Shown: positions 43,200 through 52,687, counted from the first letter of the stretch. The stretch: DNA of 64,000 nt from Paenibacillus hunanensis (GCF_014645615.1 NZ_BMMB01000004.1:186001-250000), one strand, 5' to 3'. The notes: generated by a model from the letters alone, not told the origin. Program-made: numbers and translations.

Positions 43200-44543
43200 A
43201 TGAAGATTACACAATTTCAGGAGCGATTGTTTGAACAGGGACGCGAGTATGGATACACCGATATGGAAATCTATTATTCGGCCAGTCGCTCGGTAGCCGT
43301 GACCGTACGCGCTGGAGAAGTGGACAGCTATCGTGTAGCGGAGACGAGTGGTCTTTCCTTTCGCGGATTAATTCGTGGACGTATGGGCTATGCATCGACC
43401 GAGCAGTTGGAGACAGACAGCATTAGCTTTTTGCTAGAGGAAGCAGCAGGCAATGCCGCCGTGCTCGATACCGACGATGATAGCGATCTATTCGGTGGCT
43501 CGGATCAATACCCACAGCTTCAGACGTATACAGCTGGATTGCTGGATACACCGCCGGATAAGCTGATCGCCGCAGCGAAGCAGCTTGAACAGCTTGTGCT
43601 GGATGCTGATGAGCGCATTACGATGGTACGTCAGAGCTCAGCCAGTGTACGAGAGCATGAAGTACTGATCGCCAATACGCGCGGACTACATTGCCACCAG
43701 CAGGATAGCGTCGGCAGTATGAGTGTATACGTGCTGGCAGGAACCGAGAGCGAGACGGTAAGCGGTGGCTGGTTTGACTATGATCTGAGCAATTTTGAAG
43801 CGATTGATCCACAGCAGATTGCTGAACGGGCTGCGTATGAAGTGGTGTCCAAGCTGGGCGCTTCCTCCATGCCGTCAGGCATGGTTCCAGTCATCCTACG
43901 CGAGGATGCGGCATCTTCATTGCTGGCTGCTCACGCTTCGATCTTCTCAGCAGAGCAGGTAGAAAAGGGCTTCTCCAGTCTGGTCGGCAAGCTAGGTGAG
44001 ACCATCGCAGGCAGCAATATCACACTGGTGGACGATCCGCTGATGGAGCGTGTGCCTGGCACAACGACCTTTGATGCGGAGGGAGTAGCAGCGAGCCGCA
44101 ATGTGCTGATCGAGCAGGGCAAGCTGAACACCTTCCTTCATAATCGTAAAACAGCTGCCAAAGCCGGTACGACCACGACTGGTAATGCAGCTAGAGGCGG
44201 TTATAAAGGCAAGCTGGGTGTATCACATCATAATCTGTATATCGAGCCAGGCACACGTAGCCTGAAGCAGCTAATCGCAGATATAGACTATGGCGTACTC
44301 ATTACTGAGCTGCACGGCTTACATGCAGGTACGAACCCAACAAGTGGGAACTTTTCACTAAGCTGCATTGGTTATTTGATCGAAAATGGAGCCATTGCCC
44401 GTCCGGTGAATCAGATCACCGTGTCCGGTAATTTCTATGAGCTGTTAAATGATGTGGTGGAGCTGGGCAATGATGCGCGCTTTACCGGCAGCTGTACATC
44501 GCCGTCATTGCGTGTGCGGGAGCTGTCGATCTCGGGTTCGTAG
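43200..44543 (+). CDS. tldE: TldE/PmbA-family protease subunit
   Basis: The 447-residue protein matches TldD over its whole length but lacks the HExxxH zinc site, as expected for TldE/PmbA. Motifs include 'MGYASTEQLETDSISFLLEE', 'NVLIEQGKLNTFLHNRKTAA' and 'GTNPTSGNFSLSCIGYLIEN'. It starts four bases after the tldD stop and is co-translated with it. No peptide precursor gene was noticed in the operon. A repeat tract and a strong terminator follow. Confidence 0.92.
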   Translation: MKITQFQERLFEQGREYGYTDMEIYYSASRSVAVTVRAGEVDSYRVAETSGLSFRGLIRGRMGYASTEQLETDSISFLLEEAAGNAAVLDTDDDSDLFGGSDQYPQLQTYTAGLLDTPPDKLIAAAKQLEQLVLDADERITMVRQSSASVREHEVLIANTRGLHCHQQDSVGSMSVYVLAGTESETVSGGWFDYDLSNFEAIDPQQIAERAAYEVVSKLGASSMPSGMVPVILREDAASSLLAAHASIFSAEQVEKGFSSLVGKLGETIAGSNITLVDDPLMERVPGTTTFDAEGVAASRNVLIEQGKLNTFLHNRKTAAKAGTTTTGNAARGGYKGKLGVSHHNLYIEPGTRSLKQLIADIDYGVLITELHGLHAGTNPTSGNFSLSCIGYLIENGAIARPVNQITVSGNFYELLNDVVELGNDARFTGSCTSPSLRVRELSISGS

Positions 44544-44560
44544 TGGTGAATTCGGAGTTT

Positions 44561-44596
44561 AAAAGCTCTAAAAGCTAAAAGCTAAAAGCTAAAAGC
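44561..44596 (+). repeat. Short tandem repeat of AAAAGCT
   Basis: AAAAGCT units occur at 44561, 44570, 44577, 44584 and 44591 (the last incomplete), directly after tldE. It is the smallest of several simple repeats in intergenic DNA of this window. Confidence 0.8.
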
Positions 44597-44622
44597 CTCA
44601 TACTATCCACTTGAAAGAACTC

Positions 44623-44692
44623 AAAAGCCCTGCAAGGCAGTATAACATACTCTCGTTGAAGAGCATGTTATACCAACTTTGCAGGGCTTTTC
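44623..44692. terminator. Long bidirectional terminator hairpin
   Basis: AAAAGCCCTGCAA (44623-44635) pairs with TTGCAGGGCTTTT (44679-44691), and an inner stem joins GTATAACAT with ATGTTATAC. It separates tldE from the convergent AarF-like remnant. Confidence 0.9.
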
Positions 44693-44702
44693 CAATACAA
44701 TC

Positions 44703-45353
44703 TCACACTTTTAGCCGAAGCTGCCGAATCACTGCGGTCATTAACACGATCATCCCTACGCCAAAGCCAGCTATCGATAAAGGAGCCAGTACAAACCGCA
44801 TCAGCTCCCCTTGAACGAAAAAGCTAGTCAGCATCACGATCATACAGATCACGGTAAAAATACTCACGCTCACCATACTCACCACATCCTGCAAGCTATG
44901 CGGATCTTCACGTGCAATCGTAATTCGATTGTCTTTAAGCAGCGGTAGCTCTAGCAATTTGGGCACATAATCCTCTAGCTTTCCTTTTACCTTGCTAATC
45001 CGCTCCTTAATCAACTGTCCCTTATTGATCTGACCGCTATACGATTGACTTGCAGCAGATAAAGAAAAGGTCGGATTAACAGAGGATAGTGTGCCATCCA
45101 GTGTAATTATCGCACGAAATGCTCCAGCGACAGTTGGCTTTAATGACATTCCCATATCAGTAACCATCGCCATCAGTCGCTTCATCATCACGCTGGTAGG
45201 ATTGGAGGAAAAGGACGCTTCCATTAATAATCGACTGAGCCGCCGCTCCATCTGTCGTTCATCTAACAAATTTGAATCCTCGCAAACCTTCATCAAGCAC
45301 TGCACCATCTGCTTCGTATCCCGATTGCCATAGCCGATCAAAAAGATCAGCAT
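44703..45353 (-). pseudogene. C-terminal fragment of an AarF/ABC1/UbiB-type kinase
   Basis: The 216-residue frame resembles the end of ABC1 proteins: 'LIFLIGYGNRDTKQMVQCLM', 'KPTVAGAFRAIITLDGTLSS' and 'VNPTFSL', then two membrane helices near the C-terminus. The kinase core, including the ATP-binding and catalytic motifs, is absent. The first ATG (45353) has no binding site, and it overlaps the preceding membrane-protein frame by about 95 bases in another frame. An internal deletion that fused a membrane-protein gene to the kinase tail out of frame is the best explanation. Confidence 0.5.
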
Positions 45354-45684
45354 CCGACGGCACCGTTGCCTGATTAAAATATGTAAAAGATAATATCCCT
45401 GTTACCGCCGACACGCTAAGTAATACCGATAAACTAAGCTTAACATGCGCCTGCCGAAACGTACTCATATTGCCAATAATAAAATAGAAAATAAACGCAA
45501 CGACCAGAATACTGCTTAAATAAAACTGCTCCAGTACCTGCCAGATCATACTAACAACAAGCGAACTCAATAACGAAACCATCACCTTATGCCGCGACCG
45601 AAAAAAAGAAGCCATCACCCAGAACACGACAAAAAAGACAAGCCACGTTACAAAAAAGAACACGCTACATCCCACCTGTCCCAT
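45259..45684 (-). CDS. Small membrane protein, probably part of the decayed ABC1 locus
   Basis: The frame encodes about 141 residues with four hydrophobic segments ('VFFFVTWLVFFVVFWVMASF', 'SILVVAFIFYFIIG', 'LSVLLSVSAVTGILSFTYF'), then an unrelated polar tail read from the DNA that also encodes the kinase fragment in another frame. The tail is thus likely non-native. ATG 45684 is near AAGG; a GTG at 45720 is possible. No function is assigned. Confidence 0.45.
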   Translation of the reverse strand: MGQVGCSVFFFVTWLVFFVVFWVMASFFRSRHKVMVSLLSSLVVSMIWQVLEQFYLSSILVVAFIFYFIIGNMSTFRQAHVKLSLSVLLSVSAVTGILSFTYFNQATVPSDADLFDRLWQSGYEADGAVLDEGLRGFKFVR

Positions 45685-45720
45685 AATAACCTTCACTACC
45701 GTGATCCTATTCCACCACAA

Positions 45721-46038
45721 GCAACAAAAGTGAATCTTTTCCCAAACTCAATCAAACCCATCGTAGCCCCATCAATATCTCCCCCTACCATAGCACATTC
45801 CCAACGCAATCGGAAATAAAGTCAAACCACGTCTAACTCACTATTGTCTATATGTATAGAATACCCCTCCATAATTCAGAAGCTACCTTACGTAAGACAA
45901 AAATAGGGCGATTGATCAAATAACGCCGAATATCTAATCACTATTTAGAAGTGCAACACTGCAATTCAACTACAGCTCAAAAAGGTCATAAAATGCCAAT
46001 CTAAATTTGCATTAGATTAAAAATTCAAGATAATTTGG
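45721..46038. other. AT-rich intergenic region
   Basis: No gene supported. Frames here have poor starts and composition. It leads into a CAGTAG repeat tract and a palindromic repeat before lysA. Confidence 0.4.
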
Positions 46039-46095
46039 CAGTAGCAGTAGCAGTAGCAGTAGCAGTAGCAGTAGCAGTAGCAGTAGCAGTAGCAG
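46039..46095 (+). repeat. Perfect CAGTAG tandem repeat, 9.5 copies
   Basis: Bases 46039-46092 are nine perfect copies of CAGTAG, followed by CAG. A minus-strand frame through the tract would encode poly-leucine and is an artefact. Confidence 0.95.
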
Positions 46096-46150
46096 AGAAA
46101 GGCTAGAAGTATAAGCAATCAGTTCTGAACTTAAATAATGATGCATCAGG

Positions 46151-46287
46151 CACGGAACGGAGGGAAGGAAATAAGGGAAAAGGACGATTTTGGAGGGGCG
46201 GGAATCTACCTTCACTCCTAATCCAGTAGATTCCCGCGGCTCCACTGAGTCCGTTCCCTTATTCCTTCCCGGAGTGGTTGCCTGCCC
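46151..46287. repeat. Palindromic intergenic repeat, copy B
   Basis: This 137-base element matches the reverse complement of 35178-35304 with scattered differences. It contains GGAAATAAGGG and CCCTTATTCC as outer arms and GGGAATCTAC and GTAGATTCCC as inner arms. The conservation of both arms in two distant intergenic places indicates a repeated element or conserved structured RNA. Confidence 0.75.
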
Positions 46288-46450
46288 ACAACTTTATTGC
46301 AAATTAACACTCCCCCCATCATTTGATGCTACAATATGACAAACTACCAATCACCACCCTGACAAACCGTGCAAAATACAAATGTTCAGCACAATAATCC
46401 ATTCTGAACACCAGCTAACAATTCTATACTGACGATACATTGCACGATAC

Positions 46451-46466
46451 GTAGCGATATCGCTAC
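46451..46466. promoter_or_regulatory. Perfect 16-bp palindrome upstream of lysA
   Basis: GTAGCGATATCGCTAC reads the same on both strands and ends 31 bases before the lysA start. It may be an operator. No lysine riboswitch was recognised in the leader. Confidence 0.4.
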
Positions 46467-46497
46467 ACTCAGTTGACAGAACGAACGGAGGACAACA

Positions 46498-47832
46498 ATG
46501 TATTTACATGGAACGAGCACAATCAATAACGAAGGCCATCTGGAAATCGGTGGCTGTGATACAGTAGAGCTGAAAGAGCAATACGGCACCCCTCTATACA
46601 TTATGGACGAGCAACTGATTCGTCAGCGTTGTCGTGAATATATGGATGCTTTTCGCGCGACAGGCATGGAGTTTCAGGTAGCCTATGCGAGTAAGGCATT
46701 TTGTACGATGGCGATGTGCCGTATCGTGGAAGAAGAAGGACTATCGCTGGATGTTGTTTCCGAGGGAGAACTTCATACTGCACTACAAGCAGGCTTCCCA
46801 TCTGCACGTATTCATTTCCACGGTAATAACAAAACACCGGATGAATTGGAAATGGCACTGGATGCAGAAATTGGCTGTTTTGTCGTTGATAACTTTATCG
46901 AGATGCAGATGCTGGATGCGATCGCAGCGGAAAAAGGCTTGAAGCCGGGTATTCTGCTCCGCGTCACCCCCGGTGTAGAAGCTCATACGCATGAATTCAT
47001 TTCCACCGGACAGGAAGATTCCAAATTTGGCTTTGATATCGGAAATGGCTCGGCAGAGGAAGCTGTCAAACTGGCTCACAAGCTGGAGCATGTCGAGCTA
47101 CTTGGACTGCATTCGCACATCGGATCGCAGATTTTCGAGGTGGATGGATTTCAGGTTGCTGCGCAGCGTGTAGCTGATTTTGCTCGTCAGTTGCAGCAGG
47201 AGGTTGGTGTTACGTTTAAAGTGATCAATCTTGGCGGCGGCTTCGGTATTCGTTATACCGAGGAAGATAGCCCACTGGATGCGGCGGAGTATGTACAGGC
47301 AATTGCCGATGCGGTGAAGCAGCAATTTGCTGGTCTGGAAGGACAATTACCGCAGATCTGGATTGAGCCGGGACGTAGCATCGTAGGTGATGCAGGCACG
47401 ACATTGTACACGATTGGCACGAGCAAGGATATTCCGAATGTACGCAAATATGTCGCTGTAGATGGCGGCATGACGGACAATCCACGTCCTGCGCTCTATG
47501 ATGCAGTGTACGAAGCTGTGCTGGCGAATCGTGCGAATGATGAAGCGACCGAGCTTGTATCTGTAGCAGGTAAATGCTGCGAGAGCGGCGATATGCTCAT
47601 CTGGGATATCGAGCTGGCAGAGCCGATGGCAGGCGATCTACTTGCCGTTGCGTGCACGGGTGCATACAATTATTCGATGGCTAGCAACTACAATCGAATT
47701 CGTCGTCCAGCAGTCGTGCTGGTACGCGATGGAGAGAGCGATCTGATCGTCGAGCGTGAAAGCTTTGAGGATATTACGCGTAATGATGTGGTGCCTGCGC
47801 GTTTGCGTAGCAGCGTTTCTGCTCAGCGCTAA
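46498..47832 (+). CDS. lysA: Diaminopimelate decarboxylase
   Basis: The 444-residue fold-type III PLP enzyme makes L-lysine from meso-diaminopimelate. PLP is held by Lys66 in 'VAYASKAFCTMAM'; other motifs are 'HGNNKTPDELEMAL', 'GLHSHIGSQIF', 'NLGGGFGIRYTEED', 'EPGRSIVGDAGTTLYTIGT', and the substrate-binding 'GKCCESGDMLIWD' near the end. CGGAGGA precedes the ATG. In B. subtilis the spoVA operon lies just upstream and ppiB follows; only ppiB is kept here. Confidence 0.95.
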   Translation: MYLHGTSTINNEGHLEIGGCDTVELKEQYGTPLYIMDEQLIRQRCREYMDAFRATGMEFQVAYASKAFCTMAMCRIVEEEGLSLDVVSEGELHTALQAGFPSARIHFHGNNKTPDELEMALDAEIGCFVVDNFIEMQMLDAIAAEKGLKPGILLRVTPGVEAHTHEFISTGQEDSKFGFDIGNGSAEEAVKLAHKLEHVELLGLHSHIGSQIFEVDGFQVAAQRVADFARQLQQEVGVTFKVINLGGGFGIRYTEEDSPLDAAEYVQAIADAVKQQFAGLEGQLPQIWIEPGRSIVGDAGTTLYTIGTSKDIPNVRKYVAVDGGMTDNPRPALYDAVYEAVLANRANDEATELVSVAGKCCESGDMLIWDIELAEPMAGDLLAVACTGAYNYSMASNYNRIRRPAVVLVRDGESDLIVERESFEDITRNDVVPARLRSSVSAQR

Positions 47833-48102
47833 GCGCTAGAATTGGCTTTACCCTTTACGCGTACAGACATTTCATAGTAAACTGATAGGGTGCTGTGCCA
47901 CGGCTGTACTGCTGCGGGCATGGCATCCTGTATTTATGATGCGGGCCTATAACCGAAGGGTGAGGGAGCAGGAGCTGCATACGGCGTACAAGCAAGCTTG
48001 CATGTAGGCAGTAGCAACGAGCGCTGCGTTAACCTTTTCGTCGCAGTTTTATCCATCCGGCATGAACATCATGCCCAATGCTGAGAGGAGATAGATGTAA
48101 TT

Positions 48103-48534
48103 ATGACAAAACAGGCTAAAATCAAACTGGCAAACGGTGGCGAGGTTGTCATCGATCTGTTCGATCAAGATGCTCCCAATACGGTAGCAAACTTTGAAAA
48201 GCTGGCTAATGATGGCTTCTATAACGGTCTGAGTTTCCACCGCGTTATTCCAGGCTTCGTAGCACAGGGCGGTTGCCCGAACGGTACAGGTACAGGTGGC
48301 CCGGGTTACACAATCAAATGTGAAATCAACCCGAACAAGCATGAGCGTGGTACACTGGCTATGGCTCACGCAGGTCGTGACACAGGCGGTAGCCAATTCT
48401 ACATCTGCTACCAACCACAACCACACCTGGACGGTCAACATACCGTTTTCGGTAAAGTCGTAAAAGGTATGGAATATGTAGATGCATTCCAGGGCCGCGA
48501 CAAAATGGAAACTGTTGAAGTTGTAGAAGCTTAA
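48103..48534 (+). CDS. ppiB: Cyclophilin-type peptidyl-prolyl isomerase
   Basis: The 143-residue cyclophilin has the short bacterial form: '[20 protein letters not shown]', '[18 protein letters not shown]', '[10 protein letters not shown]', '[20 protein letters not shown]' and '[15 protein letters not shown]'. The active-site Arg (in 'FHRVIPGF'), Phe and Gln (in 'GSQFYI') are present. It catalyses proline cis/trans isomerisation in the cytoplasm. AGAGGAGA precedes the ATG. A strong terminator follows. The accessory region begins after this gene. Confidence 0.95.
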   Translation: MTKQAKIKLANGGEVVIDLFDQDAPNTVANFEKLANDGFYNGLSFHRVIPGFVAQGGCPNGTGTGGPGYTIKCEINPNKHERGTLAMAHAGRDTGGSQFYICYQPQPHLDGQHTVFGKVVKGMEYVDAFQGRDKMETVEVVEA

Positions 48535-48564
48535 TTCTACGTATTCGATACTATAGGATAAAAC

Positions 48565-48602
48565 AAAAGCGAGGGCTGTGTTAAGCAGCCTTCGCTTTTT
48601 TG
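48565..48602 (+). terminator. Intrinsic terminator after ppiB
   Basis: AAAAGCGAGGGCTG pairs with CAGCCTTCGCTTTTTT with one mismatch. Confidence 0.9.
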
Positions 48603-48919
48603 TGTATTTGGGTATCGGTTCGTTTATGTGATTATGTCGTGCTACAGGATGCTACGCTGTAATTTTAGAAGGGATTACATGAACGGTAGTTTAACAAATC
48701 CTGCTTATGCTACACTAGCAGAGTGAACTTTTGATCATGATTACCCTAATAAATGATGGACTCTAGATGAATAGGCTGCATAATTATTGTGCTTTATGTT
48801 GCTCAAGCTGCACAGCTTGTGCTGCAAGAAAAATGCCAATATAACTGCATTCTGAGACGTATATTCATCCAGTGAGATCGAATTGAAATTTATTAATGAC
48901 CGGGCGAAGGAGAATAGAT

Positions 48920-50524
48920 ATGACAGCAACTTTATACATAAATGGACATTTTCACCCTGAAATAGGCGTACCGAATGGAACAGAAGCGATCTACGCCGAA
49001 AATGGAATCATTCGCGCACTGGGTAGTCTTGACGAGCTACAGCTACAACTGAGCGGACGGAGCTACACGACGGTGGACTGGGACGGCGGTTATGTATTGC
49101 CGGGACTGGTCGATTCGCATATGCATCTATCCATGCATGGTATGAAGCTGTCGATGCTCGACTTCACGGATGTACGCTCCAAGCATGAGATGCTGGAGCT
49201 AATCCGTCAGCGCACTGCGATCACGCCACCTGGAGAATGGATTGTCGGACTGAACTGGAATGAAAATGCGTTTACGCCAGCTGTACCACCACTGCGTGAC
49301 GAGCTGGATGAGATCACAACCGAGCATCCGATTTATTTGACTCGTACATGCTTTCACGCTTTTCTTGCGAACAGTGAAGCTTTCCGCAGAGCTGGAGTGC
49401 ACAGCGACACACCTGATCCGCCATCTGGTTCATTTGGGCGAGATTCCTCGGGTGAGCTGAACGGCTGGGTATATGAAGAAGCGAATCAAGCCTTTGTCGC
49501 GGTACAGCCAGAGCCGGATTATGCCACCAAAAAGGAGGCGATTCGCCGTGCCTGTAAGGATGCGTTGCGCTTAGGGTTGACCGGAGCACATACCGAGGAT
49601 TTACGTTTTCTCGGTAGCATCGACACAATGTTGCGCATTCACCGCGAGCTGCGCGAGGAAGGCTTGCGTTTCCGTAGTCATCAGTTGATTTATTATACAC
49701 ATCTGGATGAAGCAGAGTCACTCGGAATGCGTGCAGGGGATGGAGACGAATGGCTTCGGATTGGTGCTGCCAAAATTTTCTCCGATGGCGCAATTGGTGG
49801 ACGAACAGCATTACTTCGTCAGCCGTATGCCGATGATCCGTCAACTTCTGGTATGGCGATTCACGACCAGCAGCGTCTGAATGAGCTGACTGCACGCGCA
49901 CGAAGTCTTGGTTTCCCGATTGCAGTTCATGCGATTGGGGATGGTGCTGCGGATATGACGCTACAGGCGATGGAGGCGTATCCGTTAACAGGAATCAGCC
50001 ATTTGCCAGACCGCTTCATTCATGCACAGGTACTGGATCGGGAGCTCCTTGAGCGTATGCTTCGATTGCCGCTTATTGCAGATATTCAGCCACGCTTTGT
50101 AGCCAGCGATTTTCCATGGGTACTGGATCGTGTAGGCGAGCAGCGCACCGAGTATTTGTATGCATGGAAAAAAATAATCCAAGCGGGTGTAATCTGTGCT
50201 GGCGGCAGTGATGCGCCGATCGAGCCACTCGATCCGTTACTTGGTATTCATGCAGCCGTTACTCGCCGTCATCCTCGGCATGTGGAGCCAGCCGAAGGCT
50301 ATTTGCCACAGGAACGGCTTAGCATTGCCGAGGGTGTGAAGCTGTTTACAGACGGGAGCGCCGCTGCGGTCAGTGAGCAAGCACAGCGTGGGACGATCGC
50401 TGTCGAGAAGGCTGCTGATTTTACTGTGCTGGATCGGAATATTTATGAGCACTCACAGCAATTGCTTGAAGCAAAGGTACGCATGACGATTGTGAATGGT
50501 GAGATTGGGTATCGTGCAGATTGA
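48920..50524 (+). CDS. Amidohydrolase family 3 protein (YtcJ-like)
   Basis: The 534-residue protein is a metal-dependent amidohydrolase of the YtcJ type: the ligand motif 'LPGLVDSHMHLSMHG' near residue 60, 'NWNENAFTP', a carboxylated-Lys region 'GAAKIFSDGAIGGRTALLR', 'FPIAVHAIGDGAADMTL', 'RFIHAQVL', and the final metal Asp in 'CAGGSDAPIEPLDPLLGIH'. Substrates of this group are diverse cyclic or acyclic amides and cannot be named. ATG 48920 follows GAAGGAGA. It stands alone after ppiB, at the left edge of the accessory region. Confidence 0.88.
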   Translation: MTATLYINGHFHPEIGVPNGTEAIYAENGIIRALGSLDELQLQLSGRSYTTVDWDGGYVLPGLVDSHMHLSMHGMKLSMLDFTDVRSKHEMLELIRQRTAITPPGEWIVGLNWNENAFTPAVPPLRDELDEITTEHPIYLTRTCFHAFLANSEAFRRAGVHSDTPDPPSGSFGRDSSGELNGWVYEEANQAFVAVQPEPDYATKKEAIRRACKDALRLGLTGAHTEDLRFLGSIDTMLRIHRELREEGLRFRSHQLIYYTHLDEAESLGMRAGDGDEWLRIGAAKIFSDGAIGGRTALLRQPYADDPSTSGMAIHDQQRLNELTARARSLGFPIAVHAIGDGAADMTLQAMEAYPLTGISHLPDRFIHAQVLDRELLERMLRLPLIADIQPRFVASDFPWVLDRVGEQRTEYLYAWKKIIQAGVICAGGSDAPIEPLDPLLGIHAAVTRRHPRHVEPAEGYLPQERLSIAEGVKLFTDGSAAAVSEQAQRGTIAVEKAADFTVLDRNIYEHSQQLLEAKVRMTIVNGEIGYRAD

Positions 50525-50723
50525 TAAAGGTCAATCTCGATGAGCTGCCGTAAGGATAGGTGCGCCGACCTGAGCTATCATTTGGCGTAGACCGATAAGA
50601 ATGATGTGCCACTTTACTATGTTTATATAGTAAGAACACATACACCTACTGCTTATAGTCGGCTAGCAACCGAGTAGCCAGGTAGCCGAACGGTTAGTAT
50701 AGAGATCGATTACTCTTAGTTAA

Positions 50724-50766
50724 AATAAGCCGCTGACTCGATGAATAGTCAGCGGCTTATTTTTAA
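50724..50766. terminator. Bidirectional intrinsic terminator
   Basis: AATAAGCCGCTGACT pairs with AGTCAGCGGCTTATT followed by TTTAAT, between the convergent amidohydrolase and toxin-like genes. Bases 50525-50723 hold nothing else. Confidence 0.9.
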
Positions 50767-50839
50767 TATGACTGAAAATACGGCATGATGAATGATCTTT
50801 TTCACATTCGGATATACGTGTTCGTTAACAGCTACTGAC

Positions 50840-51808
50840 TTATAACTCATACCGCGCCTTGATACCAGCGATAATCTCGTGAATCAGTGGGAACACATAG
50901 CCATTCGTGAAAATGGATGTCTTGGCTGCGGCTCGCACCTCCAGAATTGCTTGATCGGCTGTATGGATTAGCTCGGTATCCTCGGTTGTTTTGATTTTGG
51001 CGAGCCATGCTCTAGCGATACCTGCTTTCTGGCTGGCTTCTTTGTTCAAAAAGGACTGATTATACAACAGATCAAGCTGCTGCTTCAAAAATCCCATTTG
51101 TGCCGCAAAGGTTTCGCGAGCACGCCGTATACGAGCATTCTGGATTAATTCCTCATCCTCTGCACTGAGTGTAAAGTTGCTGGCTTTTACATTGCTAAAG
51201 TTAATACTAGGATAGATTGCTTCAGCCACGTAGGCATAGTTCGCCAGATTAAAGTCCTTTTGCAGGACATGTCCGGCTTCTTTGGAGCTTGTTATATCGA
51301 CAACGCCAGCGCGAATCACACCCAGCTGATCCTGTACACGCAGTACAAAGTCAGGGCGCGCATTGCCATGTGTCTCCTGCGCAGAATATCCGGCTGCACC
51401 AGAAACGCCCTGCGTGACCATATCCTCGATCACATAGCCGGTAGTCATCGCATTTGGATTATTCAGCCAATTCGTATAGTGCCCGGTCGTTACGCCCTCA
51501 TCCTTTACCAGACCTGGATTGTCGGTTTGTAGCGCTTGAAGGGTGAGTGTATGTGCGGCGGTAGTTAAGCTATCCAGTTTATCTGCCATCTGCTCAAAGG
51601 TTGCAAGGTTCGCATGATCCTCTTTTGGGCGGAAACGCTTTTTCTGACGCTGCATAATCGCACCTGTAGCCTGATTACCAAGCACCTTTTGCAATTGAGC
51701 AATCGGATGAGCATGAGCTAGCGCAGTAACAGGTGAATTTTGTGGTGTCGAACGAACGGGTGTAGGTACAGGCAATTTATGTGGACGAAGGGTAGGAAGC
51801 TCTCTCAA
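50840..51808 (-). CDS. Toxin-like protein with LQ..LGN leader and nuclease-like C-terminal domain
   Basis: The protein has about 322 residues. An extended N-terminus is followed by 'HPIAQLQKVLGNQATGAIMQ' near residues 35-53; this LQ-x3-GN-x2 motif is typical of proteins linked to extracellular contractile injection systems and DUF4157-type effectors. The C-terminal part contains 'GYVIEDMVTQGVSGAAGYS', then 'RPDFVLRVQDQLG' and 'AGVVDITSSKEAGH', a PD...D-x-x-x-x-K arrangement like PD-(D/E)XK nucleases, and then long helices. Nuclease activity is inferred. TTG 51808 follows GAGGTGA; GTG 51817 is also possible. No injection-system genes are in the window and no immunity gene is adjacent. It may be a cargo effector encoded away from its apparatus. 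Confidence 0.6.
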   Translation of the reverse strand: MRELPTLRPHKLPVPTPVRSTPQNSPVTALAHAHPIAQLQKVLGNQATGAIMQRQKKRFRPKEDHANLATFEQMADKLDSLTTAAHTLTLQALQTDNPGLVKDEGVTTGHYTNWLNNPNAMTTGYVIEDMVTQGVSGAAGYSAQETHGNARPDFVLRVQDQLGVIRAGVVDITSSKEAGHVLQKDFNLANYAYVAEAIYPSINFSNVKASNFTLSAEDEELIQNARIRRARETFAAQMGFLKQQLDLLYNQSFLNKEASQKAGIARAWLAKIKTTEDTELIHTADQAILEVRAAAKTSIFTNGYVFPLIHEIIAGIKARYEL

Positions 51809-51817
51809 TAGGTTCAC

Positions 51818-52055
51818 CTCATCAAATTGGAGTAAATAGATGATCGGTTGATTGGCGGAGCGTTGCTGCTAGAGCATGATCGTGAGGTAGACATTATGCA
51901 TAAAGTTAGCCCTATCATACAGTGAAATGACCTGTACTGCATCTATAATTTTGCGAATGTATAACGTATAAGGATCGCAATAGTAGCGATGTTCTCTGAA
52001 GCTTCATTTATTTAGATATTTAAATTTTTAGATACGGGGCATATTGGGGATTAAC
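51818..52055. other. Intergenic region between toxin-like gene and iterons
   Basis: About 240 AT-rich bases with no recognised gene or hairpin. It leads into the dispersed iteron copies that start at 52056. Confidence 0.4.
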
Positions 52056-52651
52056 ATGGACAAAAATAGGGTAATACTACAATCTGCTTCATGCTATACG
52101 CCCTATTTTTGTCATAGTTGTCTCTTTTAAGCTCAAACCATAATAAAAGAATATCATAATATAAGTTGAATATATAAATTAAATGATCAGATATTGATGT
52201 ATGGATTTTTGTCATTATAGGCGGGGTGGTTTTCCATACGGTTCCAATAGAATAGAGTATTGATGAAGGTTTATACAGCTTGTGAATAGATCAAAGCGAT
52301 CTGTATGTTTAGTTGGTTTATCTACATAAAAAGTATACCTACGATAGAGCACCCTATTTTTGTCCATCTTGCCTGCAAATATACGTCTGCCTGTGAATTT
52401 GTAACATGAATTTTTAAAAATGAGTCTCGGATTACTCGCATTACAGACAAGATTAATATGGACAAAAATGGGGTAATAGTGTGGTTAACTTAACACTGTC
52501 GACCCTATTTTTGTCATAGTTGACGTGAAGTCGAATGAGAATCTGCTTGCATATAGCGATTCTGCTTATTTTCACAGCGATCTATGCACAGTGCGTAGTT
52601 CGAAAAGCGATTTTTCTAACTATGCTTTATTTCCACCCTATTTTTGTCCAT
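52056..52651. repeat. Dispersed iteron copies downstream of rep (six copies)
   Basis: Near-identical 17-20 base copies with core GACAAAAATAGGG occur in both orientations: plus at 52056-52073 and 52458-52477 (one base changed), minus at 52101-52117, 52351-52367, 52502-52519 and 52635-52651. Most are flanked by AT/ATAG, giving ATGGACAAAAATAGGGTA. They share the motif with the array upstream of the Rep gene, so they are probably Rep-binding sites that could act in origin handcuffing or copy control. Confidence 0.85.
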
Positions 52652-52653
52652 TT

Positions 52654-52687
52654 AAAAAGCCAGCATCCATCAAGGATACTGGCTCTT
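52654..52687 (-). terminator. Intrinsic terminator of the rep gene
   Basis: On the minus strand AAGAGCCAGTATCC pairs with GGATGCTGGCTTTTT (one mismatch), about 90 bases after the rep stop. Confidence 0.75.

Noticed and set aside
46012..46245. Minus-strand frame with a long poly-leucine stretch
   Set aside because: It is the translation of the CAGTAG tandem repeat and has no real start or homology.
46288..46497. Possible lysine riboswitch before lysA
   Set aside because: None of the conserved L-box blocks is present; only a short palindrome was seen.
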